Shown here piece after piece: positions 18,373-26,794 of a stretch of 64,000 nt of DNA. Position 1 is the stretch's first letter; each line of letters begins with the position of its first letter. This DNA comes from Humibacillus xanthopallidus. Its GTDB lineage: Bacteria > Actinomycetota > Actinomycetes > Actinomycetales > Dermatophilaceae. Under the pieces are notes generated by a model that was given only the letters and a program-made list of their open reading frames with translations, was not told the DNA's origin and did not search any database. The position numbers were made by a program, and so were the translations under genes. Location of the stretch: positions 868,001 through 932,000 of the forward strand of contig NZ_VFQF01000002.1 of assembly GCF_006717145.1 (NCBI RefSeq). The letters run 5' to 3'.

Positions 18373-18568
18373 CAGCCAGCGTCTCTGTAATCCGGTACCG
18401 CTACCGCGGCTACCGGATACCGACCCCGTGGACACCGACAGCCACCACCGGCTGAACAACAAATCCTCTCGTGGAGAGCCCGGTGCGGTGAGAGTCGCAC
18501 GCCGGGTTCGGCGGGCGGCCCGGGGAAACGGAGCGACAGCAATGTCGCTACCGCGCCCCGGGCCGACC
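18373..18568 (+). ncRNA. Group II intron 3' remnant with domains V and VI
   Basis: 18476-18509 folds as a canonical 34-nt domain V: an 8-bp lower stem beginning with the AGC catalytic triad, a short upper stem closed by a GAGA tetraloop, and the two-base bulge on the 3' side. 18517-18564 forms a domain VI-like hairpin (GGCCCGGGG pairs CCCCGGGCC). ISL3 coding sequence resumes about 18571 (WHHVSPLKRG). Domains I-IV and the reverse transcriptase are missing, so it cannot splice alone. The 5' boundary (18373) is approximate. Confidence 0.8.
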
Positions 18569-18570
18569 CA

Positions 18571-19391
18571 ACTGGCACCACGTCAGCCCCCTCAAGCGGG
18601 GTCCGAAGGAGCTGACCGGGATGGTGAACCTGACCCGTGACGAGAACGGCAACACACGGGCAGCCCCGTTGGACTTCGTCCCTGGCCGTTCCGGGTCGGT
18701 GTACGCCGGCTGGCTGAACGAGCGTGATGCGGCGTTCCGGGCAGGGGTGAAGATCGCGACGCTGGACCCGTTCCAGGGGTACAAGAACGCCGTCGACGAC
18801 AAGCTCGAGGACGCGGTCGCGGTCGTCGATGCCTTCCACATTGTGAAGCTGGGCGGGCACGCGGTCGATGAGGTCCGGCGCCGGGTCCAGCAGGAGACCC
18901 TCGGCCACCGCGGCCACGCCGGCGATCCGCTGTAAGGCATCCGGATGATCCTGCGGTGCGGTCGTGAACGTCTCACCGAGCGACAGCAGGCGAGGCTCGA
19001 GGCCGCGGTCGCTGCCGACGAGCGCCACGACGAGGTGTTCGTGGCGTGGCAGGCCGGGCAGCAGCTGCGCTCCGCGTTCCACCAGAAAGACCTCCCGGCG
19101 GGCCGCCGGATCGCCGAGCACTCCTCGCCTCGTTCCCCTCGTGCCCGATCCCCGAGATCGCCCGCCTCGGACGGACCCTGAAGCAAATGGCGTGAACCGT
19201 TCCTGGCGTACTTCACCACCGGCCGCGCCAACAACGGCGGCACCGAGGCCGTGAACGGACTCATCGAGCTCCACCGCCGAGTCGCTCGAGGGTTCAGAAA
19301 TCGCGACAACTACCGACTGCGCATGCTGCTCATCGGAGGAGCCTTCACCGACCCCCGGATGGCATGACCTCCCACCCCAGGTCCCAAGACC
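18571..19391 (+). pseudogene. ISL3-family transposase, degraded C-terminal part (copy B)
   Basis: The frame resumes at WHHVSPLKRGPKELTGMVNLTRDENG and runs through ATLDPFQGYKNAVDD to GDPL, then a stop (18933-18935) and several frame changes before NNGGTEAVNGLIELHRRVARG and an ISL3-type end near 19391. The segment 18911-19391 duplicates 13091-13571, with one extra A in the AAGCAAATGG run here. Non-functional. 19392-19540 holds nothing recognisable. Confidence 0.8.
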
Positions 19392-19540
19392 CCGTTTCCG
19401 ATTGACGGTCGTGGAACAAGACCCACAGGGAGTTGCGGCGCAGCACGCGAACTCTGCGCCCGTCCGCGGACGGCATCCGGACGCTGCGCGCTTCACGCGC
19501 CCCTACACCAGCCGCTGGGCAGGACCGCATCGAAACGAGC

Positions 19541-22500
19541 TCAGCCGACTGACGGCAAGTTTGCCGGGGCAATAGATTCCGGCGAGACGGGCGGCGAGGC
19601 TCCCTTCCCAGCCATTTCCACTGCGAGCCAATCGGGCAGGACGTGCAAATGGAGTTTGGAATAGCCACTCATCAACAATTGCTGCAGGGCCTGCTCGCGG
19701 ACCGAGTCCGGCAGCGCTTCCCAACTTATGGCCTGCGCTGACCACTCAGCTATCGCAAAGGGGTCACGTGATGACACCACGGCGGATAACGCCTGGTCAG
19801 CCCATTCTGTGACTGTTCCGCTTTCGCCGCGATCGCACTCCAACTTCGCTATCTCGAGACTGACACTCGCTCGTGCCGCACCGGAAAGGGTGGCTACGTC
19901 TGCATACACGCCTTCCCGGAGGGATGCGCTCGGGCCTTCCTTGCCGAGCTCCCAAAGAAGACGCGCCGCGCGCACGCGGAAGAGCGTAGTTGCACGACTA
20001 ACGTCGTCGGTGCTCGCAGCGGTCAGGACCACCTCCACCAGACCATCAACGGCACTCACGGGCGGCAGCGGCCTTAAACGTAATAGAGACATGGCCAACA
20101 AGGGTCTATCTCTACGATCTGCACGTATCGCGAGGATCTGATCCGCAGCCCTAGTCGCCAGGCTTTGGGCCAATTTCGGATCGATATAGGCGGATTCTAA
20201 TATGCGAAGTGTAAAGGCTATCTGAGCTATTGTTTCGCGAGGAGCTCGACCGCCGGGCACTCTGGACCTAGCCTCGAGCCTTGAGGATGCCAAATCGCTC
20301 AATAGAGCGCGGGCCGCCGCATGCATACCGAGCTCGCCATAGGACTGCGCCAAGAGAAGTCGTAGGTCCCGGTGCTTAGTTCCCCCAAGGCTGGCCTGCT
20401 CCAAGCTTTGAAGAGCACCGAGAACTTCTGTCCACGCAAAGCGGTCCGGCGCTTCGACAATGAGTCGAATCAACAGACGGATGCGTTCCACGCCCTCCGG
20501 ACACGACTGAACCGCCGCTCGGGCCAAATCAATGTCACCTGTCGACCCGGCCACAGCAACCAAGACATTGCACACCTGGCCCAACTGCCTTCCACCCAAG
20601 CGAGCGCGCGCCAACTCGAATGTCTGCCGCAACGAGACAATGGGTTCACTATTCAGTGCGTGCAGGCGGCGCACCACGAGGAATGCAGACATGATCGCCT
20701 GCAAAGCATGTGGCTCTCCCACAACCTGCTGTTGAGCCAACCTCAACACCTGTTGTGTGGCCTCATCCTTGTCGGCATAGAAACTGAGGCGAGAGACTTC
20801 GCTTAGGGCTGCCAATCGCGCCGGCGCAGATCGCATGCGCAGGGCCACAGCAACCGCTTTGTTAAAGGCCCTCTCTCCGGCGACATCGTGGCCGCTTGTC
20901 CACGCCGTCTGGGCAAGACGTGAGAAGATCTGAACTTGAGCCCGTCTATGCACAGTCAGACAAAGCCGAGACGCTTCAGCGTAGATACTCTCATAGAACG
21001 TCGCATTGTCGCCAATGGCCCGCTGCGACAGACGAGCAAGTGCCAATCCACGACTGAATGAATTCTCGATGGTTTGACAGATGGCATAAGCCTGAGCAAC
21101 GCTGCCAGCCCTGCCCAACGCATTAGCGAGAAGTGCCGCACAACTGGATCTCGCCGTGGAGTCTGGAAGGCTCGATATCGAGCGAATAACTTCATCAACC
21201 AGAGAAGAACTGGCGCCCGGATCCCTCTCAGCCAGGACCGGAACCAAGTGTGCCCCCGCGCGCGCGCGCGCTTGGGCGCCCACGTTATCGGTGCGCAGCG
21301 AACGCAGAGAGGACTGGAACAACTCGTCAAGTTCGACAGGTATTTTCCCCGTCACAGCGTGTATCTCACGCAGCGAGAGGGCTAAGTGCTCTCCATTTAG
21401 AGGTTCGAGCGCAGTCCTCGATTCGTCGGGCCGATCCAAAAGCATATACACCACAGCGAGACGGCTCCGCACATGCCACGATGGCCGGGAAGAATCGGCC
21501 TCGAGCAGCAATGAGCCGCTAATCTCCGCACCTTCAAGTGCCAATTCTGGGTTCACAAGCACCACTGTCCGAGCAACGCTAGCGAACGCGTTGGCGCGCC
21601 ACATAAGGGACTCGATGGTGCGCGCCGTCGCCATGGCGAGTTCTGTCTGACCCTGTCGCGCTGCCACGATTGCCAGTTCAGTCAGCAAGGCGTCGCGATG
21701 ATGCGCGTTCCGAATTGAACCCGCATTCCGCACTGCAAGGCTCGCTTGGCCCGCGTAGGCTAGCGCGCGGCAGAGGCTCTCTACTGCAACCATGTAGCCA
21801 CGACTACTGGGCGATTGAAGTAATCCGAATCGGCCAAGATACTTCAAAGTCTCCGCGTTAGCCAGATCGCCACGCTGCGACATTTCCTGAATCGCGAACT
21901 GGATTTGGTGAATGAGAGCTGGCAGAGACACTTCGCCGTCGAATTCAATCGCGGATCGATCAAGCCAACCTTGATCAGTGAGCAGATATAGCAGTTGGTC
22001 CAGAACGAGCGTCGATGGCTCGGCACCACCATGGCGAGGCGAGAGCCAGTCACAAAGGGTAATCGCTAAAGGCGACAGCAGTGCCAAGGGAGATTCTTCT
22101 GGCCATCCTGCTTGGCTCCAGATCTTCAACCACGATAGGGTCCCGTCCTGGATAAGCTGGATCTCGGGTTGCAGGTCACGGCGCGCCCTCGTGAGCACAG
22201 CGTCGTGGGCCAGTCTCAATTGAGCGCTGTCTCCTTGACCAGCCCTGACGACAGACCTCGAGAGGCCAACGTCATGTATTTGCTGCAGCGTCAGATCAGT
22301 GGGTGCACCGCGGCACGATTGGAGTAGTCGCAGCATGTCTGACTCAGACAGGCCGGCTGTGTGAACGGCCAACGCACCAAGCACCCATCTGCCTATGCCG
22401 CTCTCGGATTCTAGGGCTGCCTGGACCTCACGGGTGACATCAATCTCGGCTGCGATAGAGGAGGGGCAAGGCTCGAACTGGAGGACGGACTGATTCAGAA

Positions 22501-23764
22501 CCGTGACTTCATCCAGATCCGTCTCGACGTTCTGCCTACTACTCAGAATGATTGACACGTTTTGATTAAGGGGCTCCAGCGCCCATTCAATCAACTCATA
22601 TAGCCTCCTTCTATCATAATACTCGTCAAGACCGTCCAAAACGATGACAAGGGGACGGTGACGATCCGACGAAACCTTTGCGCTCACGCGTATGAGTCCC
22701 TTGAGGCTGTCAAGTAGTTCCCCAAGCAACATCGGTGGGGGGGCCTCGAGACCAGCCAACTCGCTGAGTTGTGAATGGAAAGACCGAAGAATATATTCGG
22801 GCCTATTCCTCTGGCCAGTAGATCGGATGAAGCATGATGCGACATCGTAGTCGTCCAGAGCATTTTCTACACACCACGCCAGAAACGCCGTTTTCCCTGA
22901 GAAACTGGCCCCTCTGTACCAAGCGATAGCTGTTCCATCAGCAATGCGGCGACGCAAGTCCGCGACTTCTTGGTCGCGCTCACGCAATTCTGATGGCGCG
23001 AGACCTCGCGTCTGCCGGCGTGACGAAACAGCCTCGTATGGAATGGCGCCAAAGCCAGTTATTCTCCACAGGGAACCGCGGGCGCGCACAGCTGAATTTG
23101 GTAGGACTGGCGAATCTCGGTCTGAGAAGATTGGGATCACCGTCAGCACGTTTGGGCCCTCAGAAGGATAGTGCTTATCGACTACCCCAACAAGGCACCC
23201 CTCAGCCCAGACACCGCCGCCTGACAACCCCGCCCACGGTGACTCGCCCACCTCGCTTGGCGGGTAGCGGTCCTCGAGAACAACTTCCATAGTGCCGGTC
23301 CGCTGATTGCTTAAGCGGGAGACGTAACCGGCGAAGACACCGATTTCTCGAATCGCAAGAGACGGCTTTCCCGATGCTTTGCCCCGCCTCTTTTTGTTAA
23401 TCGGGAATCCCACAACCTGCACCGACACTCTGGCCGGAGCCGATTGGCTCAGCACGCCCAGTCGTACTGATGTTTGGGCGTCTTCGCGTAAGGAGGGCAC
23501 CGACACAAAACTCAGATTGTTTTCATCGTGCTGACTCGGAAGGTCAATATGGTGATCTGTCATCTGCCCATCGGTCCCGAGTACGGAAGCCGTTGCGGAG
23601 AGGGCTCCGCTGAGAACGTGACGCGCAGACAATAGAATGCCATCAGCAAGGAGCACCCCACTGCCGATGACATGACTTCCATCCGTCGTGATGGTCGTGA
23701 CCATCACGACGGATGGAAGTGTCTCTTCGACGCGTGCACCATCGCGGGCCATGGTGGAACTCAT
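19541..23764 (-). CDS. Trypsin-like protease fused to STAND NTPase with helical repeats (predicted conflict-system sensor/effector)
   Basis: 1407 residues from ATG 23764, 26 bp after the trypco2 gene. N-terminal chymotrypsin-fold protease (about 15-215): His49 in LLSARHVLSG and Ser181 in WAGLSGGGVW. The expected Asp falls in ENNLSFVSV (Asn82/83), so the triad may be altered or displaced. STAND NTPase follows: Walker A GASFSGKT (285-292), Walker B LVIVLDGLDEY (372-382), SIILSSRQN as sensor. Residues ~640-1390 are alpha-helical TPR-like repeats rich in alanine and leucine, the usual ligand-sensing part. Expected logic: the repeats sense an invader, the NTPase oligomerises, the protease cuts targets. 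Lower GC than the ICE core suggests separate transfer. Domain calls are firm; the immune role is inferred from the family. Confidence 0.85.
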   Translation of the reverse strand: MSSTMARDGARVEETLPSVVMVTTITTDGSHVIGSGVLLADGILLSARHVLSGALSATASVLGTDGQMTDHHIDLPSQHDENNLSFVSVPSLREDAQTSVRLGVLSQSAPARVSVQVVGFPINKKRRGKASGKPSLAIREIGVFAGYVSRLSNQRTGTMEVVLEDRYPPSEVGESPWAGLSGGGVWAEGCLVGVVDKHYPSEGPNVLTVIPIFSDRDSPVLPNSAVRARGSLWRITGFGAIPYEAVSSRRQTRGLAPSELRERDQEVADLRRRIADGTAIAWYRGASFSGKTAFLAWCVENALDDYDVASCFIRSTGQRNRPEYILRSFHSQLSELAGLEAPPPMLLGELLDSLKGLIRVSAKVSSDRHRPLVIVLDGLDEYYDRRRLYELIEWALEPLNQNVSIILSSRQNVETDLDEVTVLNQSVLQFEPCPSSIAAEIDVTREVQAALESESGIGRWVLGALAVHTAGLSESDMLRLLQSCRGAPTDLTLQQIHDVGLSRSVVRAGQGDSAQLRLAHDAVLTRARRDLQPEIQLIQDGTLSWLKIWSQAGWPEESPLALLSPLAITLCDWLSPRHGGAEPSTLVLDQLLYLLTDQGWLDRSAIEFDGEVSLPALIHQIQFAIQEMSQRGDLANAETLKYLGRFGLLQSPSSRGYMVAVESLCRALAYAGQASLAVRNAGSIRNAHHRDALLTELAIVAARQGQTELAMATARTIESLMWRANAFASVARTVVLVNPELALEGAEISGSLLLEADSSRPSWHVRSRLAVVYMLLDRPDESRTALEPLNGEHLALSLREIHAVTGKIPVELDELFQSSLRSLRTDNVGAQARARAGAHLVPVLAERDPGASSSLVDEVIRSISSLPDSTARSSCAALLANALGRAGSVAQAYAICQTIENSFSRGLALARLSQRAIGDNATFYESIYAEASRLCLTVHRRAQVQIFSRLAQTAWTSGHDVAGERAFNKAVAVALRMRSAPARLAALSEVSRLSFYADKDEATQQVLRLAQQQVVGEPHALQAIMSAFLVVRRLHALNSEPIVSLRQTFELARARLGGRQLGQVCNVLVAVAGSTGDIDLARAAVQSCPEGVERIRLLIRLIVEAPDRFAWTEVLGALQSLEQASLGGTKHRDLRLLLAQSYGELGMHAAARALLSDLASSRLEARSRVPGGRAPRETIAQIAFTLRILESAYIDPKLAQSLATRAADQILAIRADRRDRPLLAMSLLRLRPLPPVSAVDGLVEVVLTAASTDDVSRATTLFRVRAARLLWELGKEGPSASLREGVYADVATLSGAARASVSLEIAKLECDRGESGTVTEWADQALSAVVSSRDPFAIAEWSAQAISWEALPDSVREQALQQLLMSGYSKLHLHVLPDWLAVEMAGKGASPPVSPESIAPANLPSVG
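23675..23720. repeat. Perfect 22-bp inverted repeat inside the STAND gene start
   Basis: Arms 23675-23696 and 23699-23720 are exact reverse complements separated by 2 bp. They cover codons for about residues 15-30 of the trypsin-STAND protein. Possible roles are an operator, an mRNA hairpin limiting translation, or a fold-back artefact. Confidence 0.9.
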
Positions 23765-23790
23765 CTAGACGCCATAATTGCCGTCGAGAT

Positions 23791-24159
23791 CTAAGTGGTC
23801 GCGCCGGGTTCGCGCGTTTCTTCATCGCGGGCTCTCGACGACACATCGAAACCCGTCGACGACGTTCCGGCAGGGGTCCTCGTATCGATCCTCGGCCGAA
23901 GCTTTAGAGTCAATTGTTGTGTAGCCTCTTTGCTCCCAGCCACTTTCCCACTCGCTTCAGCTCCTCCCTCTGCTAGAACCCAGAACTTCGCCTTGCCAGC
24001 AACTTTCGCGGTCGCTTCCGTCTCTCGAACGTGGCGAACCTCCAGTTGAATAGTCACTTCGTCGACGCCTAACTTCAGACCGCTCTCATCCGAGTTTTCC
24101 GAGGCGACCAACTCTGCTCGCAGGTCCGACAGAAATTCCCCGAGGCTTATATCGGTCAA
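23791..24159 (-). CDS. Trypco2 (trypsin-co-occurring domain 2) family protein
   Basis: 122 residues. The start is TTG 24159 because AGGAGG lies at 24166-24171, about 6 bp upstream. The protein matches my recollection of the trypco2 family: short N-terminal helix ISLGEFLSDLRAELVAS, beta-strands DEVTIQLEVRHVRET, then AKVAGKAKFWVLAEGGAEAS and a final LTLKLRP strand. The last 30 residues are a polar tail. Members sit next to trypsin-like proteases in predicted biological-conflict operons and are thought to regulate or present substrate to the protease; no biochemical role is established to my knowledge. It heads the operon, ending 26 bp before the trypsin-STAND gene. Confidence 0.8.
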   Translation of the reverse strand: MTDISLGEFLSDLRAELVASENSDESGLKLGVDEVTIQLEVRHVRETEATAKVAGKAKFWVLAEGGAEASGKVAGSKEATQQLTLKLRPRIDTRTPAGTSSTGFDVSSRARDEETREPGATT

Positions 24160-24377
24160 GGCTTCCTCCTAGTTGTCGAGTCGAGTTGTCCACAGGCTAG
24201 CTGACTGTCGCCCCTTCATCGCGGCCAAGCGAGCGACACGTTTGAGTCCCCAAGAGCCGCCCCGGCTGGAGTTGGCCCCCTGCCCGGTATCCGTCGGTCA
24301 TGTGGCAGTTGGAGCATGCCGGAGGCGAGCATCGTCAGCTGTCTCACGAGGCTCTCCTCTCCACGCCCACCGAAGTC

Positions 24378-24698
24378 CTAGGCTTTGGTGGACCGCCACT
24401 CGTCGGCGGCGCCCAAGATCAACCGCCAGTTTCCAGTGGTTTGCGCCGATGCTCTGTTCGAGCCTGGCCCTCCAGCGTTCGAACTTGTGATCCTCGCCAC
24501 ACTCGGGTACTTGCGGACGAGCATGTTGAGCATCGGCTGACTCGGGTCGACACCGGCATACCGATCAGGTGTGGTCAGACCCAGGCCCAACACGCGACCC
24601 GTCCCGCAACCGACATCGAGGACGGACGTCGGGTAATCGCCCATGAACGGAGCGACCAGCTCCATGAGCGCCTGAGCCTCGGCATCCTCGATCGGGTG
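24378..24698 (-). pseudogene. SAM-dependent methyltransferase, C-terminal fragment
   Basis: The frame abutting the IS3 element encodes HPIEDAEAQALMELVAPF then SVLDVGCGTGRVLGLGLT (SAM motif I) and YAGVDPSQPMLNMLVRKYP (motif II). It continues the fragment at 25996-26382: removing the IS3 and one GGTG copy restores an in-frame YDERHPIEDA junction. Family resemblance ends about 24505, after which the frame reads unrelated sequence to the stop at 24378, so the C terminus was already lost. 24160-24377 holds no supported gene. Confidence 0.75.
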
Positions 24699-24767
24699 TG
24701 AGGTTGACCCCGTTGGGTGGACATCCTGAACCAGTCCGGCGTGAGCCGGGCAGGAGAGGATGCCTTC

Positions 24768-25079
24768 ATGGGTGCCAAGAGGAAGAGCTACACCCCGAAG
24801 TACCGTCAGGACGCCGCGCATCTGGTCATCGACACCGGACGGCCCATCGCGCAGGTGGCCCGCGACATCGGCGTCGGGGAACAGCTGCTGGGCCGGTGGG
24901 TCGCGATCGAACGCTCGAGGATGGAGGACCCGCCCGACGCGTTGGACATCAACGAGCGAGCCGAGCTGGACCGGTTGCGTCGTGAGGTGGCCGAGCTGCG
25001 GATGGATCGGGAGTTCCTGAAAAAAGCAGCGGCCTTCTTCGCCACGGAGAACTCGAACCCGAGCGGGCGTTCGAGTTGA
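24768..25079 (+). CDS. IS3-family transposase OrfA
   Basis: 103 residues from ATG 24768 (MGAKRKSYTPKYRQDAAHL). A HTH_Tnp_1-type DNA-binding domain is followed by a leucine-zipper-like coiled coil (INERAELDRLRREVAELRMDREFLKKAAAFF). The A-rich GAAAAAAGC run at about 25019-25027 is a candidate slippage site for the -1 frameshift that makes the OrfAB fusion. An in-frame ATG at 24717 is less likely because it lies in the terminal repeat. Confidence 0.9.
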   Translation: MGAKRKSYTPKYRQDAAHLVIDTGRPIAQVARDIGVGEQLLGRWVAIERSRMEDPPDALDINERAELDRLRREVAELRMDREFLKKAAAFFATENSNPSGRSS

Positions 25080-25966
25080 TCGACGCGCAGAAGGCCACCT
25101 TCCCCATCGCCAGGATGGCGCAGCTGCTCGGGGTGTCGCGGTCCGGGTACTACGCGTGGGCGCAGCGGCGGGCCACCGGGCCGGGGCCGCGCGAGGTGCG
25201 CCGGCGGGAGCTGGTCAGCAAGATCGAGGCGGCGCACGAAGCCTCGGACGGGGTCAACGGCGCCCCGCGGATCACCGCCGACCTGCGTGAGGCCGGTGAG
25301 GTCATCTCGGTCAAGACGACCGCGAAACTGATGCGTCAGAACGGGATCCGCGGGATCAGTCCTCGCCCATGGCGGCCGGTGACCACGATCGTGGACCCGA
25401 ACCCGCACACCATCCCTGACCTGGTCGGGCGCCGGTTCGACCAGGGCGTCCTGAACACGGTGTGGACCAGCGACATCACCTACCTGGCGACCGGGCAGGG
25501 GTGGCTGTACCTGTGCGCCGTGCGCGACGGCTGTTCCCGACGTGTCCTCGGCTACGCGTTCAGCGACAGCCTGCACACCGACGTCGTCGAGGACGCGCTA
25601 CGCCGCGCGGTCGCCTTCCGCGCACCGGGCACCGGCGCCACCGCGGGCGTGATCTTCCACGCCGACCGCGGCTGCCAGTACACCTCGGCCCAGCTCGCCC
25701 GGGTCGCCGGCGACCTCGAGGTGAGGCTGTCGGTCGGTCGGACCGGGGTCTGTTACGACAACGCCCAGCAGGAGAGCTTCTGGTCCACGCTCAAGACCGA
25801 GTTCTACACGCGCCACGAGTTCGCCACCCACGCCGAGGCGATCCACGCCGTGTCCTCGTGGATCGAGACCGTCTACAACCGTCGCCGACGCCACTCCACG
25901 CTCGGCCAGATCAGCCCGGTAACGTTCGAACACCGGATCACCACGGCGGCCGCAGAAGCCGCTTAA
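25076..25966 (+). CDS. IS3-family transposase OrfB (integrase core)
   Basis: 296 residues. HTH_21 region IARMAQLLGVSRSGYYAW, then an rve core with Asp in VWTSDITYLAT, Asp in HADRGCQYTSAQ and Glu in YDNAQQESFWSTLKTEF. The ending RRRRHSTLGQISPVTFE is typical. It is made as a frameshift fusion with OrfA, whose stop it overlaps by 4 bp. No lesion seen. Confidence 0.93.
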   Translation: MIDAQKATFPIARMAQLLGVSRSGYYAWAQRRATGPGPREVRRRELVSKIEAAHEASDGVNGAPRITADLREAGEVISVKTTAKLMRQNGIRGISPRPWRPVTTIVDPNPHTIPDLVGRRFDQGVLNTVWTSDITYLATGQGWLYLCAVRDGCSRRVLGYAFSDSLHTDVVEDALRRAVAFRAPGTGATAGVIFHADRGCQYTSAQLARVAGDLEVRLSVGRTGVCYDNAQQESFWSTLKTEFYTRHEFATHAEAIHAVSSWIETVYNRRRRHSTLGQISPVTFEHRITTAAAEAA

Positions 25967-25995
25967 CCGATGTCCACGAAACGGGGTCAACCCCA

Positions 25996-26382
25996 GGTGG
26001 CGCTCGTCGTAGCGGGTCGCGATCTCGTCGTACGGGGTGCGGATGCCCGAGACCGTCGAGGGCGCATTCTGAACCCCGTAAAGCCGCTCGGAGGTAGCCC
26101 GGTTGACCAGGCTGGTGTCGCTCAGGTCCCTGTCCATGGTCCACCACTTCAGCCGCCCGTCCGAGCTGGTCAGGTAAGAGCTCGTCATGCTGTAGAACTT
26201 CGCGGGCTGGCCGAACGTGTGAATCACGTGCGCCGCCCGGACGTAGTCCTCACGGGTCATCCCCGCGGTGCGGTTGAGCACCACGTAGCTGTGCGGCGCG
26301 GTCGCCGCGTACGTGCTGGCAAACGTCCATTCCACAGTCGCCGCAAGCGTCAGCACCAGGCGAGGTCGTCTCGGTCCGTCAT
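25996..26382 (-). pseudogene. Methyltransferase-type protein, N-terminal fragment (split by IS3)
   Basis: An SD AAGGAG before ATG 26382 starts MTDRDDLA, which hits a stop after about 10 codons. One base away, another frame continues LTLAATVEWTFASTYAATAPHSYVVLNRT ... KFYSMTSSYLTSSDGRLKWWTM ... YDEIATRYDERH, a common actinobacterial mobile-element N terminus preceding a class I methyltransferase domain. So there is both an early frameshift (near 26360) and an IS3 insertion at 25995. The 3' half lies at 24378-24698. Confidence 0.72.
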
Positions 26383-26794
26383 CGGTAACTCCATCTCCTT
26401 GCGGGTGAGACCAGCCTGCATCCCACCTCAGACAGCACCGTGTCCGTCGCTGCGCGAGTGCTAAGGCTTCTCCGTTGACGCTCCCTGAGCACGACGGACA
26501 CGACTGCGCCAAACATCGAGAGAGCACCCCAGCCCCACCCGCTGACCAAAGAGTCACCCGCAACTTCCTAATGCCCGACTTCGAGTTCAGCCAAGATCGT
26601 GGGGTCCTGGGGTGGATGGATTCTCTCGCCCACACGGTGCCTGGCAGGGCGTTGTTGCCCGGTGCGTGCCATGCCGTCACGGAGGGTTTGGTCACGGAGC
26701 GCAGGCGTATTGCCTTTGCGCGACCCTCGACGTCGGCTGTGCCCTTGATAGCCTGCGGGCAACACGGCTGACGGGTTGCCCTGCCGAAGAGCCT
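26383..26794. other. Unassigned spacer downstream of integrase
   Basis: About 410 bp between the methyltransferase remnant and the integrase 3' end. No coding frame, tRNA piece or GTGCAAC arm repeat is visible, so the integrase is not next to its presumed attachment site. Confidence 0.5.

Larger units (their letters stand above)
24699..25995 (+). mobile_element. IS3-family insertion sequence interrupting a methyltransferase gene
   Basis: A 1297-bp element with inverted ends TGAGGTTGACCCCGTT (left) and TGGGGTTGACCCCGTT (right end, reverse). It is flanked by 4-bp GGTG duplications (24695-24698 and 25996-25999). It carries the overlapping orfA/orfB typical of IS3. Confidence 0.92.

Noticed and set aside
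17634-19496. 620-residue antisense open frame across the ISL3 remnant
   Set aside because: It is the shadow of transposase sequence on the other strand, with shuffled composition and no motif.
21257-21271. Alternating CG run (possible Z-DNA)
   Set aside because: Short, within coding sequence for Ala/Arg residues of the helical repeats; expected in high-GC DNA.
25019-25080. orfA/orfB frame change in the IS3 element as a mutation
   Set aside because: Overlapping frames with an A-rich slippage run are the normal programmed frameshift of IS3.
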